Source: Pelagirhabdus alkalitolerans (GTDB lineage: Bacteria > Bacillota > Bacilli > Bacillales > Amphibacillaceae). Taken from it: a stretch of DNA of 64,000 nt. Positions 8,168 through 17,377 of this stretch are shown piece after piece. The notes under the pieces are model-generated. The model ran no database searches, was not told the DNA's origin, and was given only the letters and a program-made list of their open reading frames with translations. The stretch lies in the NCBI RefSeq assembly GCF_900096905.1, contig NZ_FMYI01000001.1, positions 1-64,000 of the forward strand, read 5' to 3'. The translations under genes were made by a program, and so were the position numbers. The stretch's first letter is position 1. Each line of letters begins with the position of its first letter.

Positions 8168-9580
8168 TTATGATTTTTTTCGTCCGAAAAAGACGAGACC
8201 AAAAATTAAGAAGAAAACCTTTATAACACTTGAAATGACTAAAAACGTCACGGCTCCGAATTGATGAATAACAGGTAGAGAAGCCGCTGTTACTAAACCA
8301 CCACCAACAAACGGTTCGAATAATAGTTGTTTATACCCGAAGCCTTCAAGGGCTGGTGTTTCATTATCAGGGTCTGCAATTTTCATTAATAATAACCCTG
8401 TTGCTGTCATACCTGTCGCTTGTCCTAAATCACCAACACCACGCTCAAACCAATACTCTGGAATCATACGAGGTGCAAGGACTAAGAAGGCAAACACATT
8501 CCAAAGAATAGCCACAATAGATAACAATAAAAACGGGACAATATTGTCACCAATTACGGCAAGTGATAAGGTTGATAACGCACTAACGAGCAAGACATCG
8601 AGTGCAAATCCCGAAATACGGTTAATAAGTCCACGATCGATATAGAGATCAATTTTTAAACGGTCAAATGCGAGCTGAATGAACATACCGCCGATCATCG
8701 CTAATGGGAAAAGCGGGACATATGGGAATAAGTAAGTCCCTGTCCAAGCGCCCCATGTAGAAGCTTCAAGACCAATCAACAATTGCTGGAGGATGTAACC
8801 AATACCAATCGCAAGACCGATTAAGGCTAAGTGGAAAGCTAAAGGCTCCATTGACGAGATTTCTTTCGTTTCTCGTTCAACATCATACCCATACGATTCA
8901 CCAATTGCAGCACGTTCTTTATCCGAAAATTGAGCTTTTCCGCCGACATATTTTGCACGGTTCGTTCTGTGCCCCCAGTTAATGAGGATAATCCCAATCA
9001 CAACACCTGAGAGAATACCGATTGTTGCCATACCTAAAGCTAAATCAGCACCTTCTGAGAATCCTAATTCGTTAAACGTACCAGATAAGCCAGCTGCCGT
9101 TCCGTGACCGCCAACAAAACTAATTTCAATTAGCGCACCCGATAGAGGACTCATACCAAATACCGGTCCTAAAACGAGCAATGCAAGCACAAGACCGACT
9201 ACATACTGCCCCCATGATACCGTTTGACCCATCACAATTTGAGGGCCTGCGATCAACCAAATCTTCTTTAAATTTGGCACAACTTTTCCCAAGAAAAGCG
9301 CAGCGAACACAATATTAATAAACAAACTCGGTAATGTACTCCATACATCTAATACAAACTCAGGAATCAATCCTTGATGAAAAACTGAATCCGCATCAAG
9401 CCACTGACTCGTAAGTCGACCCAGGGCTTCAGGTCCAACAAACAAACCGATAAAACCTGCTATAATTGAACTCGGTAAAAATAAGTCCCGTAACGTTTTA
9501 ACGTGCAAACGGACAACTTTACCAATCATTAAAAAGACACCAATTAATATAAAACTAAAACCAATCATTTCTGCTGACAT
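8168..9580 (-). CDS. GltS-family sodium/glutamate symporter
   Basis: This 470-residue polytopic carrier belongs to the ESS (GltS) family. It shows two homologous halves of several TM helices, the family sequence FVGGHGTAAGLSG (GGHGT is diagnostic) and an N-terminal motif LFLPSSIIAGFIGLFVGPE. The frame is open upstream to 9682, but the ATG at 9580 is chosen because AATGGAGGATTTATT precedes it at ideal spacing and the extra 34 residues are not family-like. It probably exchanges or imports glutamate or a related carboxylate with Na+. A long cytosolic loop near residue 235 is typical. It lies downstream of gldA, from which it is separated by a terminator. Confidence 0.88.
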   Translation of the reverse strand: MSAEMIGFSFILIGVFLMIGKVVRLHVKTLRDLFLPSSIIAGFIGLFVGPEALGRLTSQWLDADSVFHQGLIPEFVLDVWSTLPSLFINIVFAALFLGKVVPNLKKIWLIAGPQIVMGQTVSWGQYVVGLVLALLVLGPVFGMSPLSGALIEISFVGGHGTAAGLSGTFNELGFSEGADLALGMATIGILSGVVIGIILINWGHRTNRAKYVGGKAQFSDKERAAIGESYGYDVERETKEISSMEPLAFHLALIGLAIGIGYILQQLLIGLEASTWGAWTGTYLFPYVPLFPLAMIGGMFIQLAFDRLKIDLYIDRGLINRISGFALDVLLVSALSTLSLAVIGDNIVPFLLLSIVAILWNVFAFLVLAPRMIPEYWFERGVGDLGQATGMTATGLLLMKIADPDNETPALEGFGYKQLLFEPFVGGGLVTAASLPVIHQFGAVTFLVISSVIKVFFLIFGLVFFGRKKS

Positions 9581-9714
9581 AATAAATCCTCCATTTCCTA
9601 ACCATCTAATGGTACCGACTGTTAAGTAGACGATGCCCACCTGATTATATAGAAAATGTGAAGGTTTCACAATACGAAACAATTAATTCCAAATTTTTAG
9701 ATTATTTTCAATTT

Positions 9715-9750
9715 AAAAAGAGCAGCTATGCCTTAGCACAACTGCTCTTT
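9715..9750 (-). terminator. Intrinsic terminator of gldA
   Basis: AAAGAGCAG (9717-9725) pairs with CTGCTCTTT (9742-9750). On the minus strand the stem is followed by a U-run, starting 5 nt after the gldA stop codon. Confidence 0.8.
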
Positions 9751-9754
9751 ACCT

Positions 9755-10867
9755 TTATGATACGTTGTATTTTTGTTTAAAACTTTTCACGTAAACATCG
9801 ACTGCTTTAATCGCTTGAACAACATCATCTGCTGTCACATCAAATGGCATATTGGTCATCGTATCTTCAGGCTTGACCGCAGCTTCTGCCACTTTTCGTA
9901 AATCTTCATCACTTGCTTCATCTAAATGTAGATCCTTCATTGTAATTGGTAAGTCCAATTTCAACATGAAGTCTATATAGCGCTCGAGTTCTTCTTCAGA
10001 GCGATTTTCTAAAATTAACTGCGTCATGATGCCGTAAGCGACTTTTTGACCGTGCGTCATATTGTGGATTTCTCCATGTAAGGCTGTAAAACCGTTGTGG
10101 ATTGCGTGCGCACCTGCAATACCACCATTTTCAAAGCCTAGGCCACTTAAAAGCGTATTTGCTTCAACCACCGCTTCTAAAGCAGGGGTCACGACTTTTT
10201 CTTTATTCGCTTCATAGGCTTGTACACCATGATCGAATAAAATTTGTTCACATTTTTCAGCAATCGCAAGACCTGCAATAGTGCCTTTTCCACCATGCAT
10301 ATTTTCACCATAGGCTTTGTGCGTTGCCGTGGCCTCGATGAGTGTCGCTAGCGCATCAGATATACCAGACGCCATCATATGCGGCGGCCCTTGTGAGATA
10401 ACACGCGTATCATTTAAGACCATATCAGGGTTTTTATTATAGAACTGATACGTCTCGAATTCTCCGTCTTCTGTGTAAATAACAGATAGTGCAGATGTTG
10501 GCGCATCGGATGAAGCGAGTGTATTAAAGATGATCAACGACACGTCTAACTCAATCGCTACAGCTTTAGCCGTATCAATCGCTTTACCTGTCCCAACACC
10601 TAACACACCGTCAATATCATTCTCTTTTCCAATTTTCGTGATGCGCTCAATTTCTTTGAACGAACATTCACCACCAAAGGTTACTTTTTCTGTTTTATAA
10701 TCATCATTTTCTAACTCAACGATTAAATCGTTAGCAACAATTTCCTGTACCGTTTCATCAGCCAACACAAGAAACTTAGTTCCATAAGGCTTAATATACT
10801 CACTGGTTCGACTAACGAGATCCTTACCTTGAACATAACGACTTGGACTTCCAAATACTTTATCCAT
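9755..10867 (-). CDS. gldA: Glycerol dehydrogenase
   Basis: This 370-residue member of the iron-containing alcohol dehydrogenase fold should oxidise glycerol to dihydroxyacetone with NAD+. The zinc or metal ligands are visible as Asp in GISDALATLIEA, His in GAHAIHNGFTAL and His in MTHGQKVAYG. The NAD loop is GVGTGKAIDTAKA. TFGGECSFKEIERI matches the GldA-specific GGEC segment. Length agrees with GldA (about 367). The start follows AAAGGAGG. No dihydroxyacetone kinase is nearby, so the pathway partner lies elsewhere. A related polyol is a possible substrate. Confidence 0.92.
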   Translation of the reverse strand: MDKVFGSPSRYVQGKDLVSRTSEYIKPYGTKFLVLADETVQEIVANDLIVELENDDYKTEKVTFGGECSFKEIERITKIGKENDIDGVLGVGTGKAIDTAKAVAIELDVSLIIFNTLASSDAPTSALSVIYTEDGEFETYQFYNKNPDMVLNDTRVISQGPPHMMASGISDALATLIEATATHKAYGENMHGGKGTIAGLAIAEKCEQILFDHGVQAYEANKEKVVTPALEAVVEANTLLSGLGFENGGIAGAHAIHNGFTALHGEIHNMTHGQKVAYGIMTQLILENRSEEELERYIDFMLKLDLPITMKDLHLDEASDEDLRKVAEAAVKPEDTMTNMPFDVTADDVVQAIKAVDVYVKSFKQKYNVS

Positions 10868-10954
10868 TGCGTAATGCCTCCTTTAATTTTGGTAATATAT
10901 TGAACCTAATTATGGTATACCCAGTGTGTGACATTTTAAACTAGTGGTGAAACG

Positions 10955-11485
10955 TTAAACAAAGGCACTAACAATCATCGTATGTAAAATAAGGTAGCCC
11001 ATGAAGAGACCTAATGCGATCGCTATCCCTTTCGTACCTTGGTTATAATCGAACCTCTCATCGCGTTCGGCTAATTGCGATGCCTTTGACTTTGCTAATT
11101 GGTAATACAACCGATTCCCGTTCAATCCGATCCAAGCATAAATCCCAATCGTACTAACGTATTGGAGTGTTCCGGAAAAGTCATTTGGCCCGACGCCATA
11201 ATCAATCAAATCAACGACTAAAAATAAGCCAAGTATAGCGATAATCGTTTTATATAACCCGCGATACCCGAGCCAAAAGACACCAAGGAAAAAAGCTGCC
11301 CAATTCCAGCTCAATGCTTTTTCAGGTTGATCCGTTTTAGACCATTGGTGTCGGTAATAGTTATAATTTTTTCCTACAAATCTTTTCATGGATGTGTCAT
11401 CGGAACCTCTTTCAATCTGTGCACCGCAGTGCTTACAGAATGATGCGTTCGAATCAAGTTCGTATCCACATGATTCACAATACAT
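10955..11485 (-). CDS. Zinc-ribbon membrane protein with DUF2628-like domain
   Basis: This protein of about 176 residues begins with a zinc ribbon (MYCESCGYELD ... FCKHCGAQI, four Cys). After a linker comes a membrane domain beginning WNWAAFFLGVFWLGYRGLYK, the signature of the DUF2628 family, with three or four hydrophobic segments. The ATG at 11485 is preferred over the GTG at 11494 because AAGGGTGAGG is the likely ribosome-binding site. Its function is unknown. Two other unrelated zinc-ribbon membrane proteins occur in this window (23254 and 26066). Confidence 0.8.
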   Translation of the reverse strand: MYCESCGYELDSNASFCKHCGAQIERGSDDTSMKRFVGKNYNYYRHQWSKTDQPEKALSWNWAAFFLGVFWLGYRGLYKTIIAILGLFLVVDLIDYGVGPNDFSGTLQYVSTIGIYAWIGLNGNRLYYQLAKSKASQLAERDERFDYNQGTKGIAIALGLFMGYLILHTMIVSAFV

Positions 11486-11540
11486 GCGCCTCACCCTTTC
11501 GTGTTGATCGTTTTTTGTTCACTATATCATACAAAATATG

Positions 11541-11760
11541 TGTTTCGCGCGGTTATGATGATTTTTCGCGCAGTTAAGCATGATTTTCGCGCGCAAAATG
11601 AAAAAATCGCGCGCAGATTCCGTATTTCGAGCAGTCAGATTGGATTTTGCACACAAATTCACGATTTCGAACACAAATCTCATTTTTTGCACACAAATCT
11701 CATTTTTTTCACACAAATTCAAATTTTCGAACACAAACTCCAGATTTCGCACACAAACAC
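11541..11760. repeat. Array of about eleven degenerate 20-21 bp tandem repeats, non-coding
   Basis: The distal half has six ACACAAA cores at exactly 20-bp spacing (11651, 11671, 11691, 11711, 11731, 11751), each preceded by T-rich sequence and cg, tg or cga. The proximal half has CGCGC cores at 11546, 11567, 11588 and about 11608, with a degenerate core near 11628. The general unit is ATTTCGCACACAAATCTCA. There are open frames on both strands (for example 11522-11782 minus), but a 20-bp period does not preserve a codon phase, so coding is unlikely. The array sits between the 5' end of the DUF2628 gene and the terminator of the RND operon. Confidence 0.85.
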
Positions 11761-11796
11761 AAAAAAGCCCACCAACTCTCACTTAAGTTGGTGGAC
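11761..11796 (-). terminator. Intrinsic terminator of the RND efflux operon
   Basis: CCACCAACT (11769-11777) pairs with AGTTGGTGG (11786-11794) and is followed on the minus strand by GGCTTTTTT. It lies 15 nt downstream of the pump stop codon. Confidence 0.85.
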
Positions 11797-11810
11797 TCTT
11801 CCTCATTCAA

Positions 11811-14800
11811 TTATGCTTTTCTATTTTTCCATTTGGTTGAGACGTTATCTACGTACGTGTAAATAACCGGGATCAACACGAGTGTAAAGATACTTGCAAT
11901 CGTTAGACCGAAGATCACGGTCACAGCCATTGGTTGCTGCATTTCTGCACCTTCACCTAATCCTAGGCCAAGTGGAATCATCGCAAGAACAGTTGTCAAC
12001 GTCGTCATTAGAATCGGACGAAGTCGGCTTCTCCCTGCTTCAATAATCGCATCATAGCGATCGATCTCACGTCTTCTCAATATATTCGTATAGTCGACCA
12101 GCACGATCGCGTTGTTAACGACAATACCGGCAAGCATAATAATCCCGATAAACCCGACGATACTTAGTGGTGTACCTGTAATAAAGTAACCGAACAACAC
12201 ACCAATAATCGAAACGGGTAGCGAGAACATAATGATAAATGGCATCAAGAAGTTCTCAAATTGAACAGCCATGACAACATACACTAAGAATATGGAAAGA
12301 AGTAAGACGAGCGCGAGTTCACCGAACGCCTCTTCCATATCTTCTGCCTGACCACCAATTGAGTACGTATACTCATCTGGCCAATCCATTCCGTCGAGGC
12401 GTTCCTCGATTTCAGATGATACAGTACCAAGATCGGCACCCACCACATCAGACGAAATCGTCACAAGCGGCTGTTGATTACCACGCTGCAAGTTAGCAGG
12501 TGCTTGCGTATGCTCAAGCGATGCAATTTCATGAAGTGGTACTTGCATGCCCATTGGTGATTGAATCATCATATTGCGAATATCAGCAATCGTGTCGTAA
12601 TCCTCTTCCGGATACTGCACGCGGACATCCATCTCATTTCCATCTTCTCGGTAGCGCATAACAGTTTGACTCGACATACGCGTTTCAACCTGATTCATCA
12701 CGAGGGCATCAGCTAACCCGTATCGTGCGGCCACTTCTGAATCGACTTGGATATCAAGTTGTGGTTGCACTTCATCAATCGATGTTGATGGACTATAAAT
12801 ACCGTCAATTTCTTCAATTTCAGCTAATACATCCGTCGACAATTCATTTAACACATCATGCTCGGGTCCTTGTAATTCAATCGAGATCGGATCACCCATC
12901 TGCATATCATCCATCGCACTTACATTAATATCAGCACCTGCAATGTGCGTCGTGTTTTCCGATAACTCTTGAACGAGGTCTTCTGTTGTCATATCACGAT
13001 CAGATGCGGGCACGAGTTCGAGCGTGAAGTTCGCGGAATTACCGCCTCCACCGCCCATGCCCATCATACCGGACATCATGTCACCGCCTGCGATGGAAAG
13101 GTTATTAATACGGATAATATCATCATACTCACTAATGACTTCATCCACTTCCATCGCAATCTCTTCGGTTCGTTCAGCTTGTGAACCTGCTGGCGTTTCA
13201 ACATCTACACTAATTTGACCTTGATCCCCTTCAGGAATAAACTCAGAACCGATAAATGGTATAAGCAATAAACTTCCGACGAGTAAAAGCAAGGTGACGA
13301 ATAACGTCGTCTTCCGTAGTCTAAGCGCTTGTTTTAACACTCGTTCATAACCATTTGCTAAACGTTCCAAGAACCGGTCAAACCAATAACGACGTTTGTT
13401 TGACTCTTGATTTACATCGACCAACAATTTAGACGACAACATCGGTACGAGTGTAATTGAAACAACAAGCGCTGCAATTAAAGCAAAGGCAACGGTTGTC
13501 GCAAGGGGAATAAACAACTCAGCAGCGATCCCTGACACAAATACCATCGGTAAAAATACAACTAATGTTGTCGTTGTCGATGCAATAACGGCTGGGGCAA
13601 GTTCAGATGCACCAAGTTTAGCCGCTTCAAATTTTGAATAGCCTCGTTGCCGGTAGGAGACAATATTTTCTAAAATAACAATCGAGCTATCAACCATCAT
13701 CCCAATACCGAGGGCTAAACCACCCATTGTCAGAATGTTTAATGTCTCACCTGTAAAGTATATTAAGCTAAACGTTGCAATAATCGCAATTGGAATCGAT
13801 ACCCCAATAACAATCGTCGCACGTAAACTCTTTAAGAATAATAGCAAGACTAAAATTGCAAACAACCCACCTAAGAGAATGTTTTGTACAACGGAGTTAA
13901 TCGATAGTCGAATAAACTCAGACGTATCATAAACAAGATCAAGCTCCACGTCTCCTGGTAAACTTGCTTCAATCTCATCCATGCTATCTAACACATTATC
14001 ACTCACTTCAACCGTGTTCGTACCGGATTGACGCATAAGTGATAACACAACGGCATCTTGCCCGTTAACGAGTGTCGTATCAGGCGTTGTAAATGTATCC
14101 TCAACTGTTGCTAGATCAGACACATGCAATATAGAGCCTTGTTCGGTTTGAACAATCGTCTCTTCAATCTCTTCAACCGATTGATACGTCCCGTCAACAC
14201 GCACTTGTAAGTTTTCATCACCACTTCTAACGGTACCTACAGATCCTGCTTGGTTCGCACCACCAAGTGATTCCATAACATCTTGAGCACTTACACCGTA
14301 CTGCATCAACTTCGATTCATCTAATGTGACGTCAATAACGCGTGATTGCCCACCTTCCATCGTCACATCCGCAACACCGGATTGACGTTCTAAAGCTGGT
14401 ATGACTTGATCATCAGCTAAATCTTGCAGTTGAACTAAATCCTCACCTGAAAGACTCACCGCCATAATCGGCATTTGGTTCGGGTTAAAACGCAGGACGT
14501 TCGCATCCCCTGCATCATCAGGTAACATCGGACGCACTTGATCAACCCGTTCTCTCACTTCAAGTAAAGCATTATCTAAATTCGTACCCATATCAAACAT
14601 CATAATAACAGTTGATGAGCCGGTATTCGACTGTGTTTGAATTGAATCAATACCCTCAATCGTTCCAAGGGCTTGCTCTAGTGGTTCACTAATTTGGCGT
14701 TCCACATCTTCAGGCGCCGCTTCCTCATAACTGACCGATACAACAGCGACCGGTAAATCAATATCTGGCAGTAAATCAATGGCTAAGTTTTGAACAGATA

Positions 14801-14879
14801 CAAATCCAGTCGCAATGATCGCCAGAACAATCATAATAACGCCGACTGGACGTTTAACGGATGTCTCGACTAACCTCAC
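11811..14879 (-). CDS. RND-family multidrug efflux permease (SwrC/AcrB type)
   Basis: This 1022-residue inner-membrane pump should be proton-driven. It has the two-fold RND layout: TM1 after MRLVETSVKRPVGVI, a large extracytoplasmic porter loop (PEDVERQISEPLEQAL), TM2-6 with GIGMMVDSSIVILEN in TM4, a second loop, then TM8-12. TM4 keeps one Asp (MVDSS) of the AcrB Asp pair, as in SwrC/CzcA-like proteins. The second loop holds an unusual Met/Gly stretch (MMSGMMGMGGGGG). The GTG start overlaps the adaptor stop by 4 bp (GTGA), preceded by GGAGG. In a Gram-positive cell it probably works with the lipoprotein adaptor at 14876 without an outer-membrane channel. The substrate is not predictable. Confidence 0.94.
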   Translation of the reverse strand: MRLVETSVKRPVGVIMIVLAIIATGFVSVQNLAIDLLPDIDLPVAVVSVSYEEAAPEDVERQISEPLEQALGTIEGIDSIQTQSNTGSSTVIMMFDMGTNLDNALLEVRERVDQVRPMLPDDAGDANVLRFNPNQMPIMAVSLSGEDLVQLQDLADDQVIPALERQSGVADVTMEGGQSRVIDVTLDESKLMQYGVSAQDVMESLGGANQAGSVGTVRSGDENLQVRVDGTYQSVEEIEETIVQTEQGSILHVSDLATVEDTFTTPDTTLVNGQDAVVLSLMRQSGTNTVEVSDNVLDSMDEIEASLPGDVELDLVYDTSEFIRLSINSVVQNILLGGLFAILVLLLFLKSLRATIVIGVSIPIAIIATFSLIYFTGETLNILTMGGLALGIGMMVDSSIVILENIVSYRQRGYSKFEAAKLGASELAPAVIASTTTTLVVFLPMVFVSGIAAELFIPLATTVAFALIAALVVSITLVPMLSSKLLVDVNQESNKRRYWFDRFLERLANGYERVLKQALRLRKTTLFVTLLLLVGSLLLIPFIGSEFIPEGDQGQISVDVETPAGSQAERTEEIAMEVDEVISEYDDIIRINNLSIAGGDMMSGMMGMGGGGGNSANFTLELVPASDRDMTTEDLVQELSENTTHIAGADINVSAMDDMQMGDPISIELQGPEHDVLNELSTDVLAEIEEIDGIYSPSTSIDEVQPQLDIQVDSEVAARYGLADALVMNQVETRMSSQTVMRYREDGNEMDVRVQYPEEDYDTIADIRNMMIQSPMGMQVPLHEIASLEHTQAPANLQRGNQQPLVTISSDVVGADLGTVSSEIEERLDGMDWPDEYTYSIGGQAEDMEEAFGELALVLLLSIFLVYVVMAVQFENFLMPFIIMFSLPVSIIGVLFGYFITGTPLSIVGFIGIIMLAGIVVNNAIVLVDYTNILRRREIDRYDAIIEAGRSRLRPILMTTLTTVLAMIPLGLGLGEGAEMQQPMAVTVIFGLTIASIFTLVLIPVIYTYVDNVSTKWKNRKA

Positions 14880-15748
14880 GATTCAACATCCTCCTCTTGG
14901 AATTCAACGGAATCCCCATCATCTAATGTTAATTGACCACTAGTCACGACCCACTCATCAACTTCAACGTCGCCATCAATTGCTGTGTAGTCAGACTGAA
15001 TCAGTTCAGCTTCAACATCCACACGTTCTGCTACGTCATCTTCAATGCGGTAAACAAAATAACCTTCATCATCTTCATTTAAAGCTTGTGTTGGAATAAG
15101 GAGCGCATCTGTTAGTGTCTCTTCAGCTACATCAATGCGTGCGACAACGCCCACTTTCCAATCTGCTTCATTATCAATAGATAGACTGACTTCATACATC
15201 CCTGTCTCACCAGGTAAAACAGAGACATTTTCTACAGTTGCTGTTTGCACTTCATCATCATCTGAAATCGTGACATCGAATTCATCGTCTACTTCAAACA
15301 ATTCACTTCTAAGTGCCGTCACTTCAACCGTCATATCTAATTCGGCTAAATCAACGATTAACATCGCTGGCTCTTCAGTTGAGGTAATATCGCCTTCTTC
15401 TAATTCTAAATCAGCGATACGCCCATCTTCATCAGCGGTTAATTCAACTTCCATCCCATTTTCCATCGATATCATTGTAATTAAAACATCATCTTCTTCA
15501 ACAGAATCACCAACTGACACGTGCACTTCATCCACTTCACCAACAGCTGGTGCCATCACTGGCGTAACAGATACAGGCTCTGTTCGCCCGTAAAATGACT
15601 GATTAATCGTTAAATCGCCTTCTTCAACTTGCTCTGCTTCTACAGCTACGGTTTGATCTTCTTCCACTTGTTCTTCACTTCCATTGTCATCATTACAGGC
15701 AATGAGTACCATCATCATGACAATTAATAAACTAACGACCTTTTTCAT
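14876..15748 (-). CDS. RND efflux periplasmic-adaptor-type lipoprotein (HlyD/MFP family)
   Basis: This 290-residue lipoprotein has a lipobox LIAC with the lipidated Cys at residue 18, followed by a very acidic linker. A biotinyl-lipoyl-like hairpin follows (PAVGEVDEVHVSVGDSVEED), then a beta-barrel section and a C-terminal domain. It lacks the long coiled coil of Gram-negative adaptors that reach an outer-membrane channel. It should be anchored outside the membrane and work with the permease at 11811, with which it overlaps by 4 bp. It also overlaps the upstream tetR by 4 bp (ATGA). This organisation indicates one translationally coupled operon. Confidence 0.9.
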   Translation of the reverse strand: MKKVVSLLIVMMMVLIACNDDNGSEEQVEEDQTVAVEAEQVEEGDLTINQSFYGRTEPVSVTPVMAPAVGEVDEVHVSVGDSVEEDDVLITMISMENGMEVELTADEDGRIADLELEEGDITSTEEPAMLIVDLAELDMTVEVTALRSELFEVDDEFDVTISDDDEVQTATVENVSVLPGETGMYEVSLSIDNEADWKVGVVARIDVAEETLTDALLIPTQALNEDDEGYFVYRIEDDVAERVDVEAELIQSDYTAIDGDVEVDEWVVTSGQLTLDDGDSVEFQEEDVES

Positions 15749-16602
15749 TTGATTGTTCCCCCTAAATATCTATTTAATTTTTCAATTTTATCTTGCAATG
15801 AACCGATCGACTCTAACGACTGAATCAGTGAACGGATCATCACTTGATTCGGTTTATCTTTACTCAGTTCACACTTCAATAATTCTACAATTTCATATAA
15901 TTCAACTTGTTTCTCTTCATCAATTTCTAAAGTGCTAATCGCTTCACTCAACTCATCAAATACATTTACACAACTTACTGACTGTTCGGTCAATTCAAGT
16001 TGATCCGGTGATAAAATCGGTGCTGGCAACTCTTTTAAAAGCGCGTCAATCATCGACTGAAAACGATGCACAATATAGTGAGATAAATCACCGACATCAA
16101 TATCTGCTTCATAAAGGATAATCGTCTTCAAATAACCTTGCAAAATCCCATCATATAAAACAAAACAATCGGCTAAATACGGCCTGATTTGATCACCATA
16201 CATTTCAAACAACCTAGATGTAATCGCTTGAAAGCTATGGTTATGTAAATCTTTGATCAAATGTTTAAACCCTTCACCGCCGTTTGTATGATCTCTAAGT
16301 GTCATAAACACATGCCCTTTGTGATCACTAACCGCCTGTAAAAAGAGCGCTGTTTGTTCAATCAATTTCGATTCTGGATCTTGATTCGATTGATTAATAC
16401 GCGTCACTTCATCAAGCATTTGCTCAGCATAATATTGAACAATTTCTGAAGTGAGCGCCTGTTTCGATGAAAAATAAAGGTAAAAGGCGCCTTTTGATAC
16501 ACCACTACGCTCTGCAATGGCTTGAATTGATGTTTTGTGATAGCCTTTCTCAGCAAAAAGAGCGACACTACTTTCAATAATACGACGTTTTTTCTCTTCC
16601 AT
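15745..16602 (-). CDS. TetR-family repressor of the RND operon
   Basis: This 285-residue regulator has an N-terminal TetR HTH (residues about 8-55, with AERSGVSKGAFYLYFSSK). A long ligand-binding domain and an extra C-terminal helical tail make it larger than the usual 190-220 residues. It is the first gene of the tetR-adaptor-pump operon. An 18-bp palindrome 23 bp upstream of its start (16625-16642) is the probable operator, so it should repress itself and the pump until a substrate binds. The start follows GGAGGTGCGAC. Confidence 0.92.
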   Translation of the reverse strand: MEEKKRRIIESSVALFAEKGYHKTSIQAIAERSGVSKGAFYLYFSSKQALTSEIVQYYAEQMLDEVTRINQSNQDPESKLIEQTALFLQAVSDHKGHVFMTLRDHTNGGEGFKHLIKDLHNHSFQAITSRLFEMYGDQIRPYLADCFVLYDGILQGYLKTIILYEADIDVGDLSHYIVHRFQSMIDALLKELPAPILSPDQLELTEQSVSCVNVFDELSEAISTLEIDEEKQVELYEIVELLKCELSKDKPNQVMIRSLIQSLESIGSLQDKIEKLNRYLGGTIK

Positions 16603-16624
16603 CTATGTCGCACCTCCAAATCTT

Positions 16625-16642
16625 TGACTGACCAGTCAGTCA
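16625..16642. promoter_or_regulatory. TetR operator, 18-bp dyad
   Basis: TGACTGACCAGTCAGTCA is palindromic except for its central 2 bp and matches the TGACYRGTCA-type operators of TetR regulators. It lies in the promoter-proximal region of the tetR-adaptor-RND operon. Confidence 0.85.
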
Positions 16643-16795
16643 TTATCTACTTTCATAAATTAACACAATTTTAAGGAACCGACAACTGATTTGACTGCAT
16701 CAAAATTAATTTCTAAGAATGATCATTTATGTCTAGTCATTTTGTCCTTTTTATGAGATATTTATTAAAAGACTGTAAATTGTTGACAAAAGGAG

Positions 16796-17275
16796 TTGAG
16801 TGAAATAGACAAACGTATCGCCTATTACCGAATAAACGACCTGACTTTGTATTTAGAAGATGCACGAAAGTTAGATGCTTCGACTCGTATAGAAGAACGT
16901 GATGCGACCTATGAATCGATCCACACATTAAAACAAATTATGGATCACAACTGCCTCATGAATGGTTCTTCTTTTGCAGGAAGAAAAGCAGCCATGCAAG
17001 CCATTTTTGACTTAAAACAAACCCCACCCATTGCCATTAACCCAGAAAAAGAATACTATGCGTTTTATGTTCAATTACCAAATGAATTTAAAGCGATTTG
17101 GATCTTAACGAAACAAATCAAAAACATTCAACAGCTCGATCACACAACGATCATTCACTTTCACCACGGTAAATCATACGCACTCAATATCTCACGTGCT
17201 CGTTCCAACCGCATTTTCGCCCATATGTATCGTTTACAAACCTATTTTACAAAACATAAGCATCCAATCGGCTAA
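16796..17275 (+). CDS. comK: ComK-family transcription factor, short form with unclear start
   Basis: This protein of about 159 residues matches the competence regulator ComK. It shows YYRINDLTLYL near the N-terminus, then CLMNGSSFAGRKAAM (ComK CRFFGSSYAGRKAGT), TPPIAINPEKEYYAFYVQ, WILTKQIKNI and HHGKSYALNISRARSN. ComK binds AT-rich boxes in DNA and activates DNA-uptake genes. B. subtilis ComK is 192 residues. This one ends at the YRLQTYF helix and lacks the C-terminal segment through which MecA targets ComK for degradation. The start is odd: TTG at 16796 directly abuts AAAGGAG, an in-frame stop precedes it, and the best-spaced codon is ATA at 16805. The identification rests on recalled family sequences. 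Confidence 0.8.
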   Translation: MSEIDKRIAYYRINDLTLYLEDARKLDASTRIEERDATYESIHTLKQIMDHNCLMNGSSFAGRKAAMQAIFDLKQTPPIAINPEKEYYAFYVQLPNEFKAIWILTKQIKNIQQLDHTTIIHFHHGKSYALNISRARSNRIFAHMYRLQTYFTKHKHPIG

Positions 17276-17377
17276 ACAGGTGACAACCGCCCCCTTTAAT
17301 CTGTATACTTAAGAAACAGAAAAGTTCGAATAGAAAGATACATATTAAACAAAGTACAGAGAGAGGGGGATACTTCT

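Noticed and set aside
8168..9682. GltS start at 9682
   Set aside because: The extra 34 residues have no ribosome-binding site, and ATG 9580 has an ideal GGAGG.
11541..11760. CRISPR array
   Set aside because: The units are contiguous 20-21 bp degenerate repeats without unique spacers, and no cas gene is near.
11522..11782. Open frames on both strands across the repeat array (86 aa minus, 121 aa plus)
   Set aside because: They lack a ribosome-binding site, arise from stop-poor repeats, and the 20-bp period does not keep a codon phase.
15135..15593. 152-aa frame on the plus strand, Ser/Thr-rich
   Set aside because: It is antisense to the acidic adaptor gene. Asp/Glu-rich codons read backwards give Ser-rich frames without stops.
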